From contig JAIQFY010000027.1 of the NCBI GenBank assembly GCA_020072965.1, forward strand, positions 1 to 64,000: 64,000 nt of DNA, written 5' to 3'. The position numbers were made by a program, and so were the translations under genes. The notes under the pieces are model-generated. The model had not been told where the DNA came from, made no database searches, and saw nothing but the letters and a program-made list of their open reading frames with translations. This DNA comes from Terriglobia bacterium (GTDB lineage Bacteria; Acidobacteriota; Terriglobia; JAIQFV01). Positions 8,264 through 20,466 of this stretch are shown here, in pieces (positions within the stretch are counted from its first letter, which is position 1; each line of letters opens with the position of its first letter).

Positions 8264-8315
8264 GACCTGCTGTTTTGACCTCCCTGAGGGGACTATCTCC
8301 CGATGATGTAATAGC

Positions 8316-8342
8316 CTGCTCCCTGCTCCCAGCTCCAGCTCC
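8316..8342. repeat. Short heptamer repeat (CTGCTCC)
   Basis: Units CTGCTCC, CTGCTCC, CAGCTCC and then AGCTCC follow each other upstream of the aminotransferase gene. The 7-base period is the same as in the larger array at 2936-3144. Confidence 0.55.
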
Positions 8343-8506
8343 GCGCCACTGCACCCAAGGAAAAGGGATTATACTCTTGTGAGGCTCCTGTTCAATCAAG
8401 ATCAGAGACGCAACAACAGGGCCCGGAATGTTTTATTGACATTGAGGGATGCCCCGGCAAGCTCACATCCGCCAATGACCGACCCCTTGCAGCGGAGTGA
8501 CCGGCT

Positions 8507-9352
8507 TCAGCCCTCCGACGTGCGTGCTTCAGCCTTCCATTCCTGTTTCGCAGCCGATCCTTGGACGGCCGGCGTCTTTTCCATTTCATAGATCAGATAA
8601 GCCCATCGTGACTGCGGGATGAAACTTGCGGCCATCCGGTTCAAAGATTCAAATAACCGCTGGACCACGCGCCATCGCCCCAAACCCGGAAACCCATAAC
8701 GGTAATGCAGCACCATCCGAAACACCGGGAAGGGTTGTCGAAATTGCAGCACCGGTAGAAAACCTGTTTCGCGGCGGATCAGATCCTGCAGGGCGAGGGG
8801 AGAGTTGCACTTGATTCCGGCCTCTGCTTTGATCAGAAAGATCTGCAATCGGACAATGAAATTCCTCCCGTTCGGTTCTATGATGATGATCTTCCCTCCC
8901 GGCCGGCAAACCCGCGAGATTTCTTTCAAAGTTGCTTCCCGTTCCGGCAGATGATGCAGGACGTCGCGACACAGGACGATGTCAAAGCACTCCCCGGGAA
9001 AAGGCAGTTGGTCGGCGCGGGAGCAAGCAAAACCGCATTTTGAAAGCTGGCTCCTTGCGAAGATAAGTTTGTTCGGAAAAAGATCGATTCCAAACAATGT
9101 GGCTTCGCTCTCGCCAAGAAAGAATAAATTACCCCCTTCTCCACATCCCACTTCGAGAAGGCGTTGCCCCCGGCGGGATTGAACGCGGTCCAACAAGGTC
9201 TTTTCCGTCTCCGAGAAATAGGGACTGCTGGTTTGATGACGGAATCGCTTGGCATCCGCGGCCTCAAAATAGAGGGATTGAATGGTGGAGAAATTGTCGG
9301 GGGGGATCAATTGAGATTCTGACTTCCTTTGAGGAATTTCGGAATCCGCCAT
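8507..9352 (-). CDS. Class I SAM-dependent methyltransferase
   Basis: A 281-residue Rossmann methyltransferase. Motif I is L-L-E-V-G-C-G-E-G-G-N; the acidic residue after strand 2 is in L-F-G-I-D-L-F; motif IV is F-D-I-V-L-C-R-D-V-L-H-H-L-P; and then I-S-R-V-C-R-P-G-G-K-I. This is the methyltransf_11 type. The substrate cannot be read, but its place in a nucleotide-sugar cluster suggests O- or C-methylation of a sugar or of a lipid-linked carrier. The C-terminal third is rich in basic and aromatic residues and may bind membrane or substrate. It is followed by the aminotransferase gene after 243 bases with no gene. Confidence 0.8.
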   Translation of the reverse strand: MADSEIPQRKSESQLIPPDNFSTIQSLYFEAADAKRFRHQTSSPYFSETEKTLLDRVQSRRGQRLLEVGCGEGGNLFFLGESEATLFGIDLFPNKLIFARSQLSKCGFACSRADQLPFPGECFDIVLCRDVLHHLPEREATLKEISRVCRPGGKIIIIEPNGRNFIVRLQIFLIKAEAGIKCNSPLALQDLIRRETGFLPVLQFRQPFPVFRMVLHYRYGFPGLGRWRVVQRLFESLNRMAASFIPQSRWAYLIYEMEKTPAVQGSAAKQEWKAEARTSEG

Positions 9353-9405
9353 TCGAAGGGCTGCGATTTGACCGTCCCCGTCTTCCGCAAGCCTCCGGTG
9401 GGGGC

Positions 9406-11836
<2,431 letters not shown>

Positions 11837-12925
11837 CTACTGCTCCTTCATCGCAAGCGGTTGCACCCAGTCCACCCGCCCGATCCACTCTCCGACGTTT
11901 TCCGAGTACCAGCGTATGGTCCGCCGGATGCCTTCCTCCCAGGAGACCTGCGGTTTCCATCCCGAGACCTGATGCAGTTTTTGGTAGCCGACCAATAACT
12001 CTTCTACATCACTTGTCCCAGGACGAAATCGCTGCTCTGCGATCTGCAGCGGCTTTTCTTTCCAGTACCCTTCCCGCACGCCGATTCTGAAAATCAGGCG
12101 AAACCAGTCTTCGATCGAGATGTTTTCTCCCTGGCCGTAAGTGTAGACTTCTCCCGGGCGACCATAGAGCGCCACGTTCAAGTGACCTTGAACCCCATCG
12201 TCGACGTAACAAAAATCCCGCCGTGCCTTCACGTAACCCAATTCAATGACATCCCGCAGGAGCGCCTGGCTGATGATTGTACCGGTAACATAACGCGGAT
12301 TCTGGCGGGGACCATAGTTGTTGAACATGCGGGTGGTCACGCCCGGAAGCTGGTAGGCGTCATAAAAATTCATTGTCAGAAAGTCAGAGGCCACCTTAGA
12401 GGTGGCATAAACGCTTTTGGGGTTCAAAGGAGAGCGCTCATGAAGGATCACACTCCCGTTCTCATGAAAGTCATGCTGATCCTTCACTGCTTCGTTCACA
12501 TTGCCATACTCCTCCGAGGTGCCTGCGGTATCGAATTTGAATATTGAAATATCGTTGTCGATGACCGACTGCAGCAGGTTCAGGGTGCCCAGAACATTAG
12601 AATAAACGGTGTCATAGGGGCGTTCCCAGCTCTCGCCCACATGGGCCTGCGCGGCCAGATGAAAGATGATTGTGTCCTTTCCATCTTTCAGATCGCGGAT
12701 CGCCAAATCCACGGAGTGCTTGTCTGTGAGATTTCCGCGGTAAACCTTGATTTGGTTTCGCAGATGGTTGATATTTCGGAGTTCATGACTGGAGGTGGCG
12801 CGGACAAATACCCGCACATCAGCGCCATATTCGACCAGCGTCTCCGTGAGGTGGGAGCCGATAAATCCGTCCGCCCCGGTGACAAAAGCAGTTCGGCCCT
12901 TATATTCGTTGGCCAGGCTCTTCAT
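11837..12925 (-). CDS. Nucleotide-sugar 4,6-dehydratase (GDP-mannose 4,6-dehydratase-like SDR)
   Basis: A 362-residue extended SDR with T-G-A-D-G-F-I-G-S-H near the N-terminus, F-H-L-A-A-Q-A-H-V-G-E-S-W, T-S-E-E-Y-G (the Thr-Glu of 4,6-dehydratases) and the catalytic Y-A-T-S-K. This enzyme class oxidises C4, dehydrates C5-C6 and reduces C6, giving a 4-keto-6-deoxy sugar. Pairing with a GDP-fucose-synthase-like gene 9 bases downstream argues for GDP-mannose as substrate; a dTDP-glucose or UDP-GlcNAc (LegB-like) substrate is also possible. It is the first gene of the minus-strand glycan cluster and so probably follows its promoter in 12926-13203, although no clear promoter was found there. Confidence 0.8.
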   Translation of the reverse strand: MKSLANEYKGRTAFVTGADGFIGSHLTETLVEYGADVRVFVRATSSHELRNINHLRNQIKVYRGNLTDKHSVDLAIRDLKDGKDTIIFHLAAQAHVGESWERPYDTVYSNVLGTLNLLQSVIDNDISIFKFDTAGTSEEYGNVNEAVKDQHDFHENGSVILHERSPLNPKSVYATSKVASDFLTMNFYDAYQLPGVTTRMFNNYGPRQNPRYVTGTIISQALLRDVIELGYVKARRDFCYVDDGVQGHLNVALYGRPGEVYTYGQGENISIEDWFRLIFRIGVREGYWKEKPLQIAEQRFRPGTSDVEELLVGYQKLHQVSGWKPQVSWEEGIRRTIRWYSENVGEWIGRVDWVQPLAMKEQ

Positions 12926-13203
12926 AAATGGGACCCCTTAAAGGTGAGCAAAAGAACGGGCCCGCGAACATTGTCTCCGCGTTGAGCCATCAGGAACAGC
13001 GCGGCATTCCCCCCACTATCCTGAAGAACTGCCTGCGACCCGACTCATCGCATTTTACACAGTTATTCAACATAAAGCCATTTTTCCCCGTGCGCGGGGT
13101 GAAACAAACTCATTGCCTTCATCAAACAAGCTGCCGCCAGAACCGTGAGTGGAGGTCTGAGGAAAGATCCTCGAAGCAGGGGGGAGTTCTATTGTCGCTT
13201 CAT

Positions 13204-13581
13204 TCAATCCCCGCCGAAGGGATGGTCGATCAAATAAAGCCATCGGCCGTCCGGTTGACGCCGGACGACCTCGATGGATTGGCCTTCCACGTCGATCGGT
13301 TTTCCATCCGGCCCGTTGCCGGTCAGACGCCACTTCCCGCTCAGCAATGCCACCTCTCCAGCCTGAAGGCAGTACCTTGTTTCAATGGTCATCTGCCCAT
13401 GGAGGTCCAGAAGCTGCTCGTAGGTTTCTCGAATCGCAGCCAGACCCTCAGCGGCCTGTTCGGAAGGACTGCCAGCCAGGGTTGCTCCGGGCTCATACAA
13501 GGCCAGAACTGGTTCGATTCTTCCGGAATTGAACGCCTCGGCAAATTGTTGATGCAATTCTTCAGCCCTGATCAATGCCAT
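13204..13581 (-). CDS. SnoaL-like/DUF4440-type protein
   Basis: A 125-residue protein with the ketosteroid-isomerase/SnoaL cone fold pattern: an N-terminal helix L-H-Q-Q-F-A-E-A-F-N-S-G-R-I-E-P-V-L-A-L-Y-E, A-G-S-P-S-E-Q-A-A-E-G, and then beta strands ending R-W-L-Y-L-I-D-H-P-F. Proteins of this group are often of unknown function; some are isomerases, cyclases or stress proteins. The start is ATG at 13579-13581 because GAGAGGA lies just upstream at 13588-13594; a longer frame to 13698 has no support. It follows the aldehyde dehydrogenase on the same strand after 117 bases and may be cotranscribed. Confidence 0.7.
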   Translation of the reverse strand: MALIRAEELHQQFAEAFNSGRIEPVLALYEPGATLAGSPSEQAAEGLAAIRETYEQLLDLHGQMTIETRYCLQAGEVALLSGKWRLTGNGPDGKPIDVEGQSIEVVRRQPDGRWLYLIDHPFGGD

Positions 13582-13698
13582 GTCAGATCCTCTCCATGAG
13601 CCGCCGATAAGAGAGCATAGTCCGGGGGGAGCTTGTTGAGACAGCGAATTGAAATTCCAAATCCGTGCCGTCTTGAAGAATCCGATCTGATGGGGCAT

Positions 13699-15252
13699 TC
13701 AGGGGCGAAATTTTCGCGTCCACCGGGAATGATAGAGCACCTTCAAGGCGCGTGAAAGGAGTTTGGAAAATTTTCTGGAGTAGGGATACCAGTTGATTTC
13801 CCGCCGCAATCCGAGCCGGTCTTCCAGAACGGTTTGCACAAAACAATACTTTTGGATTCCACCCTCCCCGTGCCGGAATCCGATTCCACTTTCCTTGACG
13901 CCGCCGAAGGGAACCTCGGTCGCCAGGTAGTTTACCAGGCAATCGTTGATGCATACGCCGCCGGATTCCATGCGACGGGCCAGGGATCTGGCCTTGTCTT
14001 TGTCACGGGTCCAAATGCTGGAGTTGAGTCCGTATCTCGAATCATTCGCCAGGCGCATTGCTTCCGGAGCGTCTTTGGCGCGCATGATAGGTATGACCGG
14101 CCCAAACGTTTCCTCGGTCATAATTTTCATCGAGTGGTCAACGTCCACAAGAACCGTGGGCTCAAAAAAAAGGCCGGGCAAGTCGGGATTTCTCTTTCCC
14201 CCCACCAGAATTCTTGCCCCCTTCGCGATGGCATCGGCAACGTGGTCCTCGACAACCGCCAACTGACGGGACATGGTCATGGAACCAACATCCACATCAA
14301 AATGGGTATCAATCCCCTGACGCAGGTCCTTCACCTTCTCAACAACCCGCGCGATGAAGGCCTCGGCCACCGGTTCCTCGACGTACACCCGCTCCACCGA
14401 CATGCAAATTTGTCCGGAATTGGAAAGGGCTCCCCATACGGCGCCGTTTGCGGCTCGTTCGAGGTTAGCATCTCGGAGGACGATCATGGGATCCTTGCCG
14501 CCCAGCTCTAACGTCACAGGCTTCAAGGTATTGGCCGCACGCGCCATCACCTTTTTACCGGTCGCCACACTCCCGGTAAATGCGATCTGATCGGCATAGT
14601 CAATGAGAGCCTCCCCGGTTTCGCCAAAACCAGGCACCACCTGAAAGAGGTTCTTGGGAAGTCCGGATTGTTCCGCCAGCCGTTGCCCGAGGAGGGCGGA
14701 AAGGGGTGTATATTCAGAGGGTTTGACGACCACGGCATTCCCAGCCATCAAAGCCGGGATCGACTCTCCCAAGGTCATCAGAAGAGGAAAATTCCAGGGG
14801 GCGATGATTCCCACCACCCCGCGGGGCAAATGGGATGTGCGGACCCGCTTGGTCTTGAGCAGAACCAGGCTGATCCGATGGACACGATCCCGCAAGAACT
14901 CTTCGGCATTCTTCGTGTAATAGTCGATCGCCGCGCACACATATAAAATCTCTGCCGAGAGTGCCTCACTCCGTGTTTTGCCGGTCTCAGCCACGATCGT
15001 ATCTATAATCGCATCTTCCTGATCGAGAACCCTGTTCCGCAAGGCCAGCAGGATCTTTGCCCGTTCCTGGAACGGTAGTCCGCGCCAGCTCTCAAAGGCA
15101 TCGCGCGCCTTCGCCACTGCAATCTTCACTTCATCAGGCTCAACAACCGGAACATCCGCGATCTTCTCCAGCGTAGCAGGATTGACAACTGGAAAAGTCC
15201 TCTTCAATTGTGAAGCGGACGGCTGCTCACTCTCAACGGCAGGTAAGCTCAT
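13699..15252 (-). CDS. NAD(P)-dependent aldehyde dehydrogenase
   Basis: A 517-residue aldehyde dehydrogenase. Visible are P-W-N-F-P-L for cofactor binding, K-P-S-E-Y-T-P-L-S, F-T-G-S-V-A-T-G-K-K, the general base in V-T-L-E-L-G-G-K-D-P, and the nucleophile in S-N-S-G-Q-I-C-M-S-V. The enzyme oxidises an aldehyde to an acid in the cytoplasm; the substrate is unknown. The C-terminal tail of about 40 residues after the core is basic and aromatic, as in membrane-linked fatty aldehyde dehydrogenases, so long-chain aldehydes are possible. The start is ATG at 15250-15252; GGAGG lies 6 bases upstream, which rules out the TTG at 15262. Confidence 0.9.
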   Translation of the reverse strand: MSLPAVESEQPSASQLKRTFPVVNPATLEKIADVPVVEPDEVKIAVAKARDAFESWRGLPFQERAKILLALRNRVLDQEDAIIDTIVAETGKTRSEALSAEILYVCAAIDYYTKNAEEFLRDRVHRISLVLLKTKRVRTSHLPRGVVGIIAPWNFPLLMTLGESIPALMAGNAVVVKPSEYTPLSALLGQRLAEQSGLPKNLFQVVPGFGETGEALIDYADQIAFTGSVATGKKVMARAANTLKPVTLELGGKDPMIVLRDANLERAANGAVWGALSNSGQICMSVERVYVEEPVAEAFIARVVEKVKDLRQGIDTHFDVDVGSMTMSRQLAVVEDHVADAIAKGARILVGGKRNPDLPGLFFEPTVLVDVDHSMKIMTEETFGPVIPIMRAKDAPEAMRLANDSRYGLNSSIWTRDKDKARSLARRMESGGVCINDCLVNYLATEVPFGGVKESGIGFRHGEGGIQKYCFVQTVLEDRLGLRREINWYPYSRKFSKLLSRALKVLYHSRWTRKFRP

Positions 15253-15659
15253 ATTGGCCTCCAACTCAATACCCCACGACGACCCGAATCGCCACTCACC
15301 ATCCCTTCGAGCCGTTGAACAATGACGTTAAACGTCTCGGGTCATTATTCCGGACCCACTGCCACTGAAGCGAAATGGACGCGATGGCGGACTGAAGCCA
15401 GCTCCGGGCAGAGCGGCAGTGGTTGTCCTTCGTCCCGATTCTCGAAGTGAGATCTTCATTATGAAATCCGGCCCACTGGCACCAACTCTTGAATATTGCG
15501 CCCCGCCCCGGCTCACATGTCGGTGCTTCCCTATGGCTCGAGCCAGTGAGGGCGCGGAAGAGGAATACCCCCGCCCCAAAAACTCATGCGGATTTCAGCT
15601 GTGTTAGAATCAACCCAAACGATGGCTGATTAAAAAAGTCTACAAAGGCAGGATGTTAC
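15253..15659. other. Spacer between divergent genes
   Basis: This 407-base spacer separates the aldehyde dehydrogenase (minus) from the DUF2520 gene (plus). It contains a small hairpin around 15321-15346 in which AATGAC and GTCATT flank an inner GACGT/ACGTC palindrome. No gene or convincing promoter is seen; short frames on both strands lack protein-like features. Confidence 0.4.
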
Positions 15660-16568
15660 TTGAAACGAAAGTGGGCGTCAACAAAGCGGCCTGACCATTC
15701 CCGGAAGCCCCATGTCGTCATTATCGGCGGCGGGCGAGTCGGCCAAACGTTGGGTCGACTCCTCTCCGACCAGGGCTACGTGATCGATAGTGTCGTGTGC
15801 CGGACCTCACCGGCCGCCCGGGCTGCCCAGCGCTTTACGCGAGCCCGGCGCGCGAGTAGCCTGATTTCGGCGGACCTGTTCCCTTCAGCGCAGATTGTGT
15901 TCATCACGACTCCGGATGCTCGCATCGCACGCACATCCCTCCTTCTATCTCGCCTGGCGGTCGATTGGAACGGTAAAATCATCTTTCATACAAGCGGCGC
16001 GCTCTCGTCGCGGGAACTCGCCGCGCTGTCCGCGAAGGGGGCCCGCGTCGCCTCGCTTCACCCCTTGCAGACTTTTCCATCACCCATCGAAGGAGTCAAG
16101 AGGGTCAGAGGAATTTTCTATACTTTTGAAGGCGACCCCGGGACTGAAGCCATGGCCCGGAAGTTAGTACGTGAGCTGGACGGGCGCCTCGTCAAAATCA
16201 GGGCGAGAGACAAGCCGCTTTATCATTGTGCGGGAACCTTTGCCTGTGGCGGCCTGCTTGCCCCCCTCTCAGTGGCTTACGAGCTTTATGGGAAGATTGG
16301 AATTCGAGAGAAAACAGCGCGCGCCATGTTGAAACCCCTGGTAAATGCCACCGTTGAACTCGCTCAGAATTCGGACCTTCGAAAAACCATCACAGGCCCG
16401 ATTTCGCGGGGAGATGCGGTGTCCATTGCGGGGCATATACGAGCACTCGCCGAGGTCGCACCGCAGTTCGAAACCCTTTACAAATTCCTTTCACTCCGGA
16501 TGCTCGAATTGGTCGGCGCTTCAATCCCCCGAGAGATGTCGAGGATGATCAAGAGACTGTTGGCGTGA
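15660..16568 (+). CDS. Rossmann-fold DUF2520 protein
   Basis: A 302-residue protein with an N-terminal Rossmann fold (V-V-I-I-G-G-G-R-V-G-Q-T-L-G) and a C-terminal helical domain with Y-H-C-A-G-T-F-A-C-G-G, matching the DUF2520 family. Related proteins look like NADP- or F420-dependent oxidoreductases and ketopantoate-reductase-like enzymes, but their substrate is unknown; some members sit next to pantothenate genes, which is not the case here. The start is taken as TTG at 15660; the ribosome site is weak (AGGA at 15650). It overlaps the next gene by 4 bases (GTGA), so both are likely translated from one message. Confidence 0.75.
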   Translation: MKRKWASTKRPDHSRKPHVVIIGGGRVGQTLGRLLSDQGYVIDSVVCRTSPAARAAQRFTRARRASSLISADLFPSAQIVFITTPDARIARTSLLLSRLAVDWNGKIIFHTSGALSSRELAALSAKGARVASLHPLQTFPSPIEGVKRVRGIFYTFEGDPGTEAMARKLVRELDGRLVKIRARDKPLYHCAGTFACGGLLAPLSVAYELYGKIGIREKTARAMLKPLVNATVELAQNSDLRKTITGPISRGDAVSIAGHIRALAEVAPQFETLYKFLSLRMLELVGASIPREMSRMIKRLLA

Positions 16569-17149
16569 AGGTCGACAACGAGGCGCCGCCACGGGAGACG
16601 AGAAGGACGTCCTCTCGTGAGGACCCCGCTTCGAAGGTGGTTTCGGCTATGGGAAGCCGACGACGACAGCGTGAGTGGGAGCTTATGATCAAGCACAGTA
16701 TCCGCAGAACTCCTGCTGTGAAATCACATCGACGCGGACTTGCCGGCCCGGGAAGCCTGTCGACATCTGATGACTTGAGCGGACGAACCCGCACTAAACC
16801 TCGCTGCCTTGCGTGTGGAAACCTGATCTTGTTGCCCTTCATGTTTCTGGTCCTTGTGATGGGAGCTCTACTCTCGAACCCGAACCCACCCTATGCGGAA
16901 AAAAAGGCAGGCTCGGAAAGCACTCATATCGTCGATATTAACCACGCCAGCGTGGAAGAACTGGCGACGCTGCCCGGGATCGGAAAGGTCACCGCCCAGA
17001 GGATTGTTGCGTTTCGTGAACAGAATGGTCCTTTCCGGCGGCTTGAAGAGTTGCTCATCATCCGGGGCATCAGCGAAAAACGTCTCAAGCAGATTCTGCC
17101 CCGAATTTCGTTGGGGTCCGATCCTGAAAAACCAGAGAAGACCCGGTGA
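16565..17149 (+). CDS. Membrane-anchored helix-hairpin-helix protein (ComEA-like)
   Basis: Up to 194 residues. A basic N-terminal part is followed by a hydrophobic segment at about 87-106 (L-I-L-L-P-F-M-F-L-V-L-V-M-G-A-L-L) and then a helix-hairpin-helix region: V-D-I-N-H-A-S-V-E-E-L-A-T-L-P-G-I-G and I-R-G-I-S-E-K-R-L. This is the ComEA/PsbU type of HhH, which binds double-stranded DNA outside the cytoplasmic membrane during natural uptake. The usual ComEA is shorter, so the 80-residue N-terminal part may not be translated; ATG at 16685 behind GGGAG is an alternative start. No comEC is in view. Confidence 0.7.
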   Translation: MKVDNEAPPRETRRTSSREDPASKVVSAMGSRRRQREWELMIKHSIRRTPAVKSHRRGLAGPGSLSTSDDLSGRTRTKPRCLACGNLILLPFMFLVLVMGALLSNPNPPYAEKKAGSESTHIVDINHASVEELATLPGIGKVTAQRIVAFREQNGPFRRLEELLIIRGISEKRLKQILPRISLGSDPEKPEKTR

Positions 17150-17304
17150 GTCGAAGATCCTGGAGTGCGGGGAACGCCGCCGAATGAAGATTTCTTCGAG
17201 TAGTCCCTTGAACTGCAACTTTGAAGTGCCTGCCCGGAGCCATGGGGCGAACCTGCGATGTCAACCGTAAAGAGCCCCCTCCTGAATACGAGCGATTCCC
17301 TTCT

Positions 17305-18345
17305 TCAGTACCCCTCCGTCGAGGCGGTAACTTTCCCTCGGAACAACCGGTAAAGATAGACAAAGTATCCGGTCGTCAGAACCATCCCGATGATCCACCA
17401 AACAAGACCCACACTGAGACCATAATGGCCGGAGGCCGTGTTGTGAATCGTCAGATTGAATCGAGGGTCTGTGCTGGCCGGCAACACGGTGGGGTACAAT
17501 CCGAATGCTGCGCCTCCGAGCATTCCTGCCAGGTAAGCACTCGATGAAACGAAAGCAGCCTTGTCATTCCCAAGAGAGCGAAAATAAAACATTCCGACCA
17601 GTCCGGCGAACACCATGAGGGGGATAAGCCATCCGAACCAATGCGCCCGGTAATTGTCGTAGAGTTCCGGACGGATGTTCAAGGTAATGGGCAGCGATGT
17701 CACGGTCAGGAAAGCAATTCCCCACCAGGTCCATGCCGCCGTCCGCCGGGCGCGCGAATTTATTTCTCCCTCGGTTTTGGTGGCCACATAAAGCGCCCCG
17801 TGCGAAGCCAGGGCCAGGAAGGCGAACACCCCCATCAAGACCGTGTACCAGTCAAGCACTCCGGCGTTGGGCCCCACCAGGAAGTTGGTCCAAAGAGGTT
17901 CAAAAAAATATCCGTCCGCCTGCAGGGGAACACCTCGAATGACGTTGCCCAGCGCCGCGCCGAAGAAGATGGCCAACAAGCCACTGGAAACCGAAAAGAT
18001 GCCGTCGAAGAAGCTATGCCAAACCGGACCTTCGAGGTGCGCCCGGAATTCAATCCCGAGCCCGCGCAACATCAACAGCCACAGGACCATCATTAACGGA
18101 AGATAGAACCCGCTGAAACTGGATGCATACAACATAGGAAACGCAAAGTAAAGAGTTCCACCCGCAGCCAGCAACCAGACTTCATTCCCGTCCCAGACCG
18201 GACCGATCGCCTTAATGACCGTTCGGCGCTCGCCCTCGGTCCTCGCAGCCCACAGGTGGATGATCCCCGCCCCCAGGTCGAACCCATCCAACACGACGTA
18301 CATGACCAGCATGATTGCAACCAGGATGAACCATAAAGTTTCCAT
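17305..18345 (-). CDS. cydB: Cytochrome bd ubiquinol oxidase subunit II
   Basis: A 346-residue inner-membrane protein with about nine hydrophobic segments. The N-terminus M-E-T-L-W-F-I-L-V-A and the motif Y-V-V-L-D-G-F-D-L-G-A-G match CydB. With CydA it forms a quinol oxidase that reduces oxygen to water with high affinity and does not pump protons. The start is ATG at 18343-18345 behind AGGAG; a longer frame to 18420 adds 25 residues unlike the family. It is downstream of cydA with a 129-base gap on the same strand. No CydX-like small protein was recognised in or after the operon. Confidence 0.93.
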   Translation of the reverse strand: METLWFILVAIMLVMYVVLDGFDLGAGIIHLWAARTEGERRTVIKAIGPVWDGNEVWLLAAGGTLYFAFPMLYASSFSGFYLPLMMVLWLLMLRGLGIEFRAHLEGPVWHSFFDGIFSVSSGLLAIFFGAALGNVIRGVPLQADGYFFEPLWTNFLVGPNAGVLDWYTVLMGVFAFLALASHGALYVATKTEGEINSRARRTAAWTWWGIAFLTVTSLPITLNIRPELYDNYRAHWFGWLIPLMVFAGLVGMFYFRSLGNDKAAFVSSSAYLAGMLGGAAFGLYPTVLPASTDPRFNLTIHNTASGHYGLSVGLVWWIIGMVLTTGYFVYLYRLFRGKVTASTEGY

Positions 18346-18474
18346 GAAAGGCCACTCCTGTCTTATCAAAACATCCACGTTTGCAACTGGGGCGGTTAGC
18401 CACCTGCGGTCAGTAATCACTCAACAGCGGAACACCGCCAGGCGCTCTGAACATTTCTGCGGCGAGACCATTCC

Positions 18475-19803
18475 TCACCGGACCTGAATATCCGGCCCAT
18501 GCTCCAGTTCGCGACGGATCAAAAACAAGAAAAGAATTCCCATGACGAGGTACATGCCCATGAATCCGAGCAAAGTAAATAATCCGTTCCCCGCGGAAAT
18601 ACCCGGCGATGCCCCGTGTTCGGTGCGGAGCAACCCAAACACCAGCCAGGGTTGTCGACCTACTTCCGCCGTAATCCATCCCGCCGTGTTCGCGATGTAA
18701 GGAAAAGGGAAGCTCAACAACAACACCCAGAGCATCCACTTCGATTCAAATAGTTTCCCTCTCCACAATAGGAAAACTGCCACGAGCAAGGCGGCAATAA
18801 AAAGAGTCCCCAGTCCCACCATGATGTGATAGCTGTAGTACAAAAGCGGGAGGTTGTCAGGCCACTGGTCGCGAGGGAAGGCATCCAGACCTTTGACCTC
18901 GGCCTCCCATCGGCGGTACGTGAGAAAACTGAGCATCTTCGGAATCACGATGGGGTTGTCCATCTTCTGCAGCACAGTGTCCGGCTGACCAATGATGACC
19001 AGAGGGGCCGCGGTGTCGGTCTTAAATAAGGCTTCCATGGCGGCCAGAGTGACCGGTTGTTGATGGGCAACCAACCGGCCCTGCTGATCCCCCAATGGAA
19101 ACAGTTGAAGGACGCTGAAAATAAATCCGGTCACAACACCCAACCGGATAAAGATCTTAGCCAGATCGGAATGTTTCCGTTCCAGCAGATAAAATGCACC
19201 CACTGCAGCCATCACAAAAGCTGCGGTAATGACAGCACCGCTCATATTGTGAGCATACTGCCACCACGCCCAGGGATTCAGAATTAAACCCCAGAAACTG
19301 CTCAGCGCCAGGGAACCATCCGCAGCCTGAGTGTAAGCGACGGGGTGCTGCATCCATGCATCGGTGGCCACGATGAAGAAGCCTGAGATCCAGGACCCCA
19401 GGAATACCAAAAATGCCGTCCACCAGTGCCCCCATCGGCCCAGCCGCTTTTCACCGTAGAGAAACAACCCCAGAAAAGAGGATTCCAGGAAAAACGCAAA
19501 CACGCCCTCCATGGCCAGGGTCTGCCCGATCACTCCCCCGGCGAACCGTGAGAATCTCGCCCAGCTCGTGCCAAATTGGAATTCCATGGGAATCCCGGTC
19601 ACAACCCCGAGGGCAAAATTGATGGCAAAGATTCTGGCCCAGAAACGCGCCGCCACGTTGTAGCGGTCGTCGTTCTTCCAAAGGGCCAGACTCTTGAGGA
19701 TGACGATTAACAATCCCAATCCCATGGTCAGCTGGGGAAAGAGGTAATGGAATGTGACGGTGAAAGCAAAGTGCAGGCGATGGACTAAGAGTGCACTCTC
19801 CAT
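18475..19803 (-). CDS. cydA: Cytochrome bd ubiquinol oxidase subunit I
   Basis: A 442-residue membrane protein carrying the heme ligands of the bd oxidase. The N-terminus M-E-S-A-L-L-V-H-R-L-H-F-A-F-T-V-T-F-H contains a conserved histidine for heme b595, and G-W-I-T-A-E-V-G-R-Q-P-W is the CydA signature. The Q-loop is of the short type, since the whole protein is well under 500 residues. The start is ATG at 19801-19803 because AGGAGG lies 7 bases upstream. It is the first gene of cydAB. A bd oxidase suits growth at low oxygen or under respiratory stress. Confidence 0.94.
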   Translation of the reverse strand: MESALLVHRLHFAFTVTFHYLFPQLTMGLGLLIVILKSLALWKNDDRYNVAARFWARIFAINFALGVVTGIPMEFQFGTSWARFSRFAGGVIGQTLAMEGVFAFFLESSFLGLFLYGEKRLGRWGHWWTAFLVFLGSWISGFFIVATDAWMQHPVAYTQAADGSLALSSFWGLILNPWAWWQYAHNMSGAVITAAFVMAAVGAFYLLERKHSDLAKIFIRLGVVTGFIFSVLQLFPLGDQQGRLVAHQQPVTLAAMEALFKTDTAAPLVIIGQPDTVLQKMDNPIVIPKMLSFLTYRRWEAEVKGLDAFPRDQWPDNLPLLYYSYHIMVGLGTLFIAALLVAVFLLWRGKLFESKWMLWVLLLSFPFPYIANTAGWITAEVGRQPWLVFGLLRTEHGASPGISAGNGLFTLLGFMGMYLVMGILFLFLIRRELEHGPDIQVR

Positions 19804-20466
19804 GGTGTATGGGCCTCCTGAATCGCGGAATGAAAGTAGAAGTCTGGCGCCGGAATAGAGGTTCAACCGGACCGTGGATCACCGGTTGGAAGATAAGAAC
19901 AATTCCAGATGATGAATACAACGAATGAATCAATAAGATATTTCCAACGACTCCGAACCCGGATGAGTCCCTCAAACTTCTGGAGGGATGGCACGAACCG
20001 ATTCGGCGGGCTCGCCCTTCGAATGGTCCCATAGGGATGAAGCTCCCTCAACGTTTTGCTTGTGACCCTTCCAAAGCCCAAATCTGGGACCAACCCAATC
20101 ACGCAGGAGTCTACCCCATCAATTCTCCACGTTCAACTTTCTTCCTGACTCCAAGGATGTCGCCCTGCAGTTCCGCGCGGCGACCCGAAATGATGTTCGC
20201 TGGTTTGAAATCCCTGCTCCAAAAACGGAGAGAGCCAAGGAGTGCTCCGCCCAGAACAACTCACAAAATATTCCTGGAGAAATGAATATGCAACAGATCA
20301 GGACCTGTGGAGGATTACTACCAATTCACCGCAACCCAGGTCAAAAATCTCACGTGTACGGCAGGTAAGATATTGATATTGCATGTGATATTTTCGTTAT
20401 AGTATAGGGGTACTTGTGGCCTGTTAAAACCCGGGGGACGGGTAGCGGTCCTCAGAAAGGGTTTAC
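19804..20466. other. Spacer between cydA and the histidine kinase
   Basis: 663 bases between divergent genes. No gene is seen; an 82-codon frame at 20037-20285 has no family features and no ribosome site. The cydAB promoter must lie near 19804-20000 on the minus strand, but no clear -35/-10 pair was found. A possible promoter for the kinase gene is listed separately. Confidence 0.45.
20373..20403 (+). promoter_or_regulatory. Possible sigma-70 promoter of the histidine kinase gene
   Basis: TTGATA at 20373-20378 and TATAGT at 20398-20403 are separated by 19 bases, inside an AT-rich patch 65 bases before the TTG start at 20467. The spacing is longer than the usual 17, so this is only a candidate. 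Confidence 0.3.

Noticed and set aside
20037-20285. 82-codon plus frame in the cydA-kinase spacer
   Set aside because: No ribosome site and no protein-like pattern.
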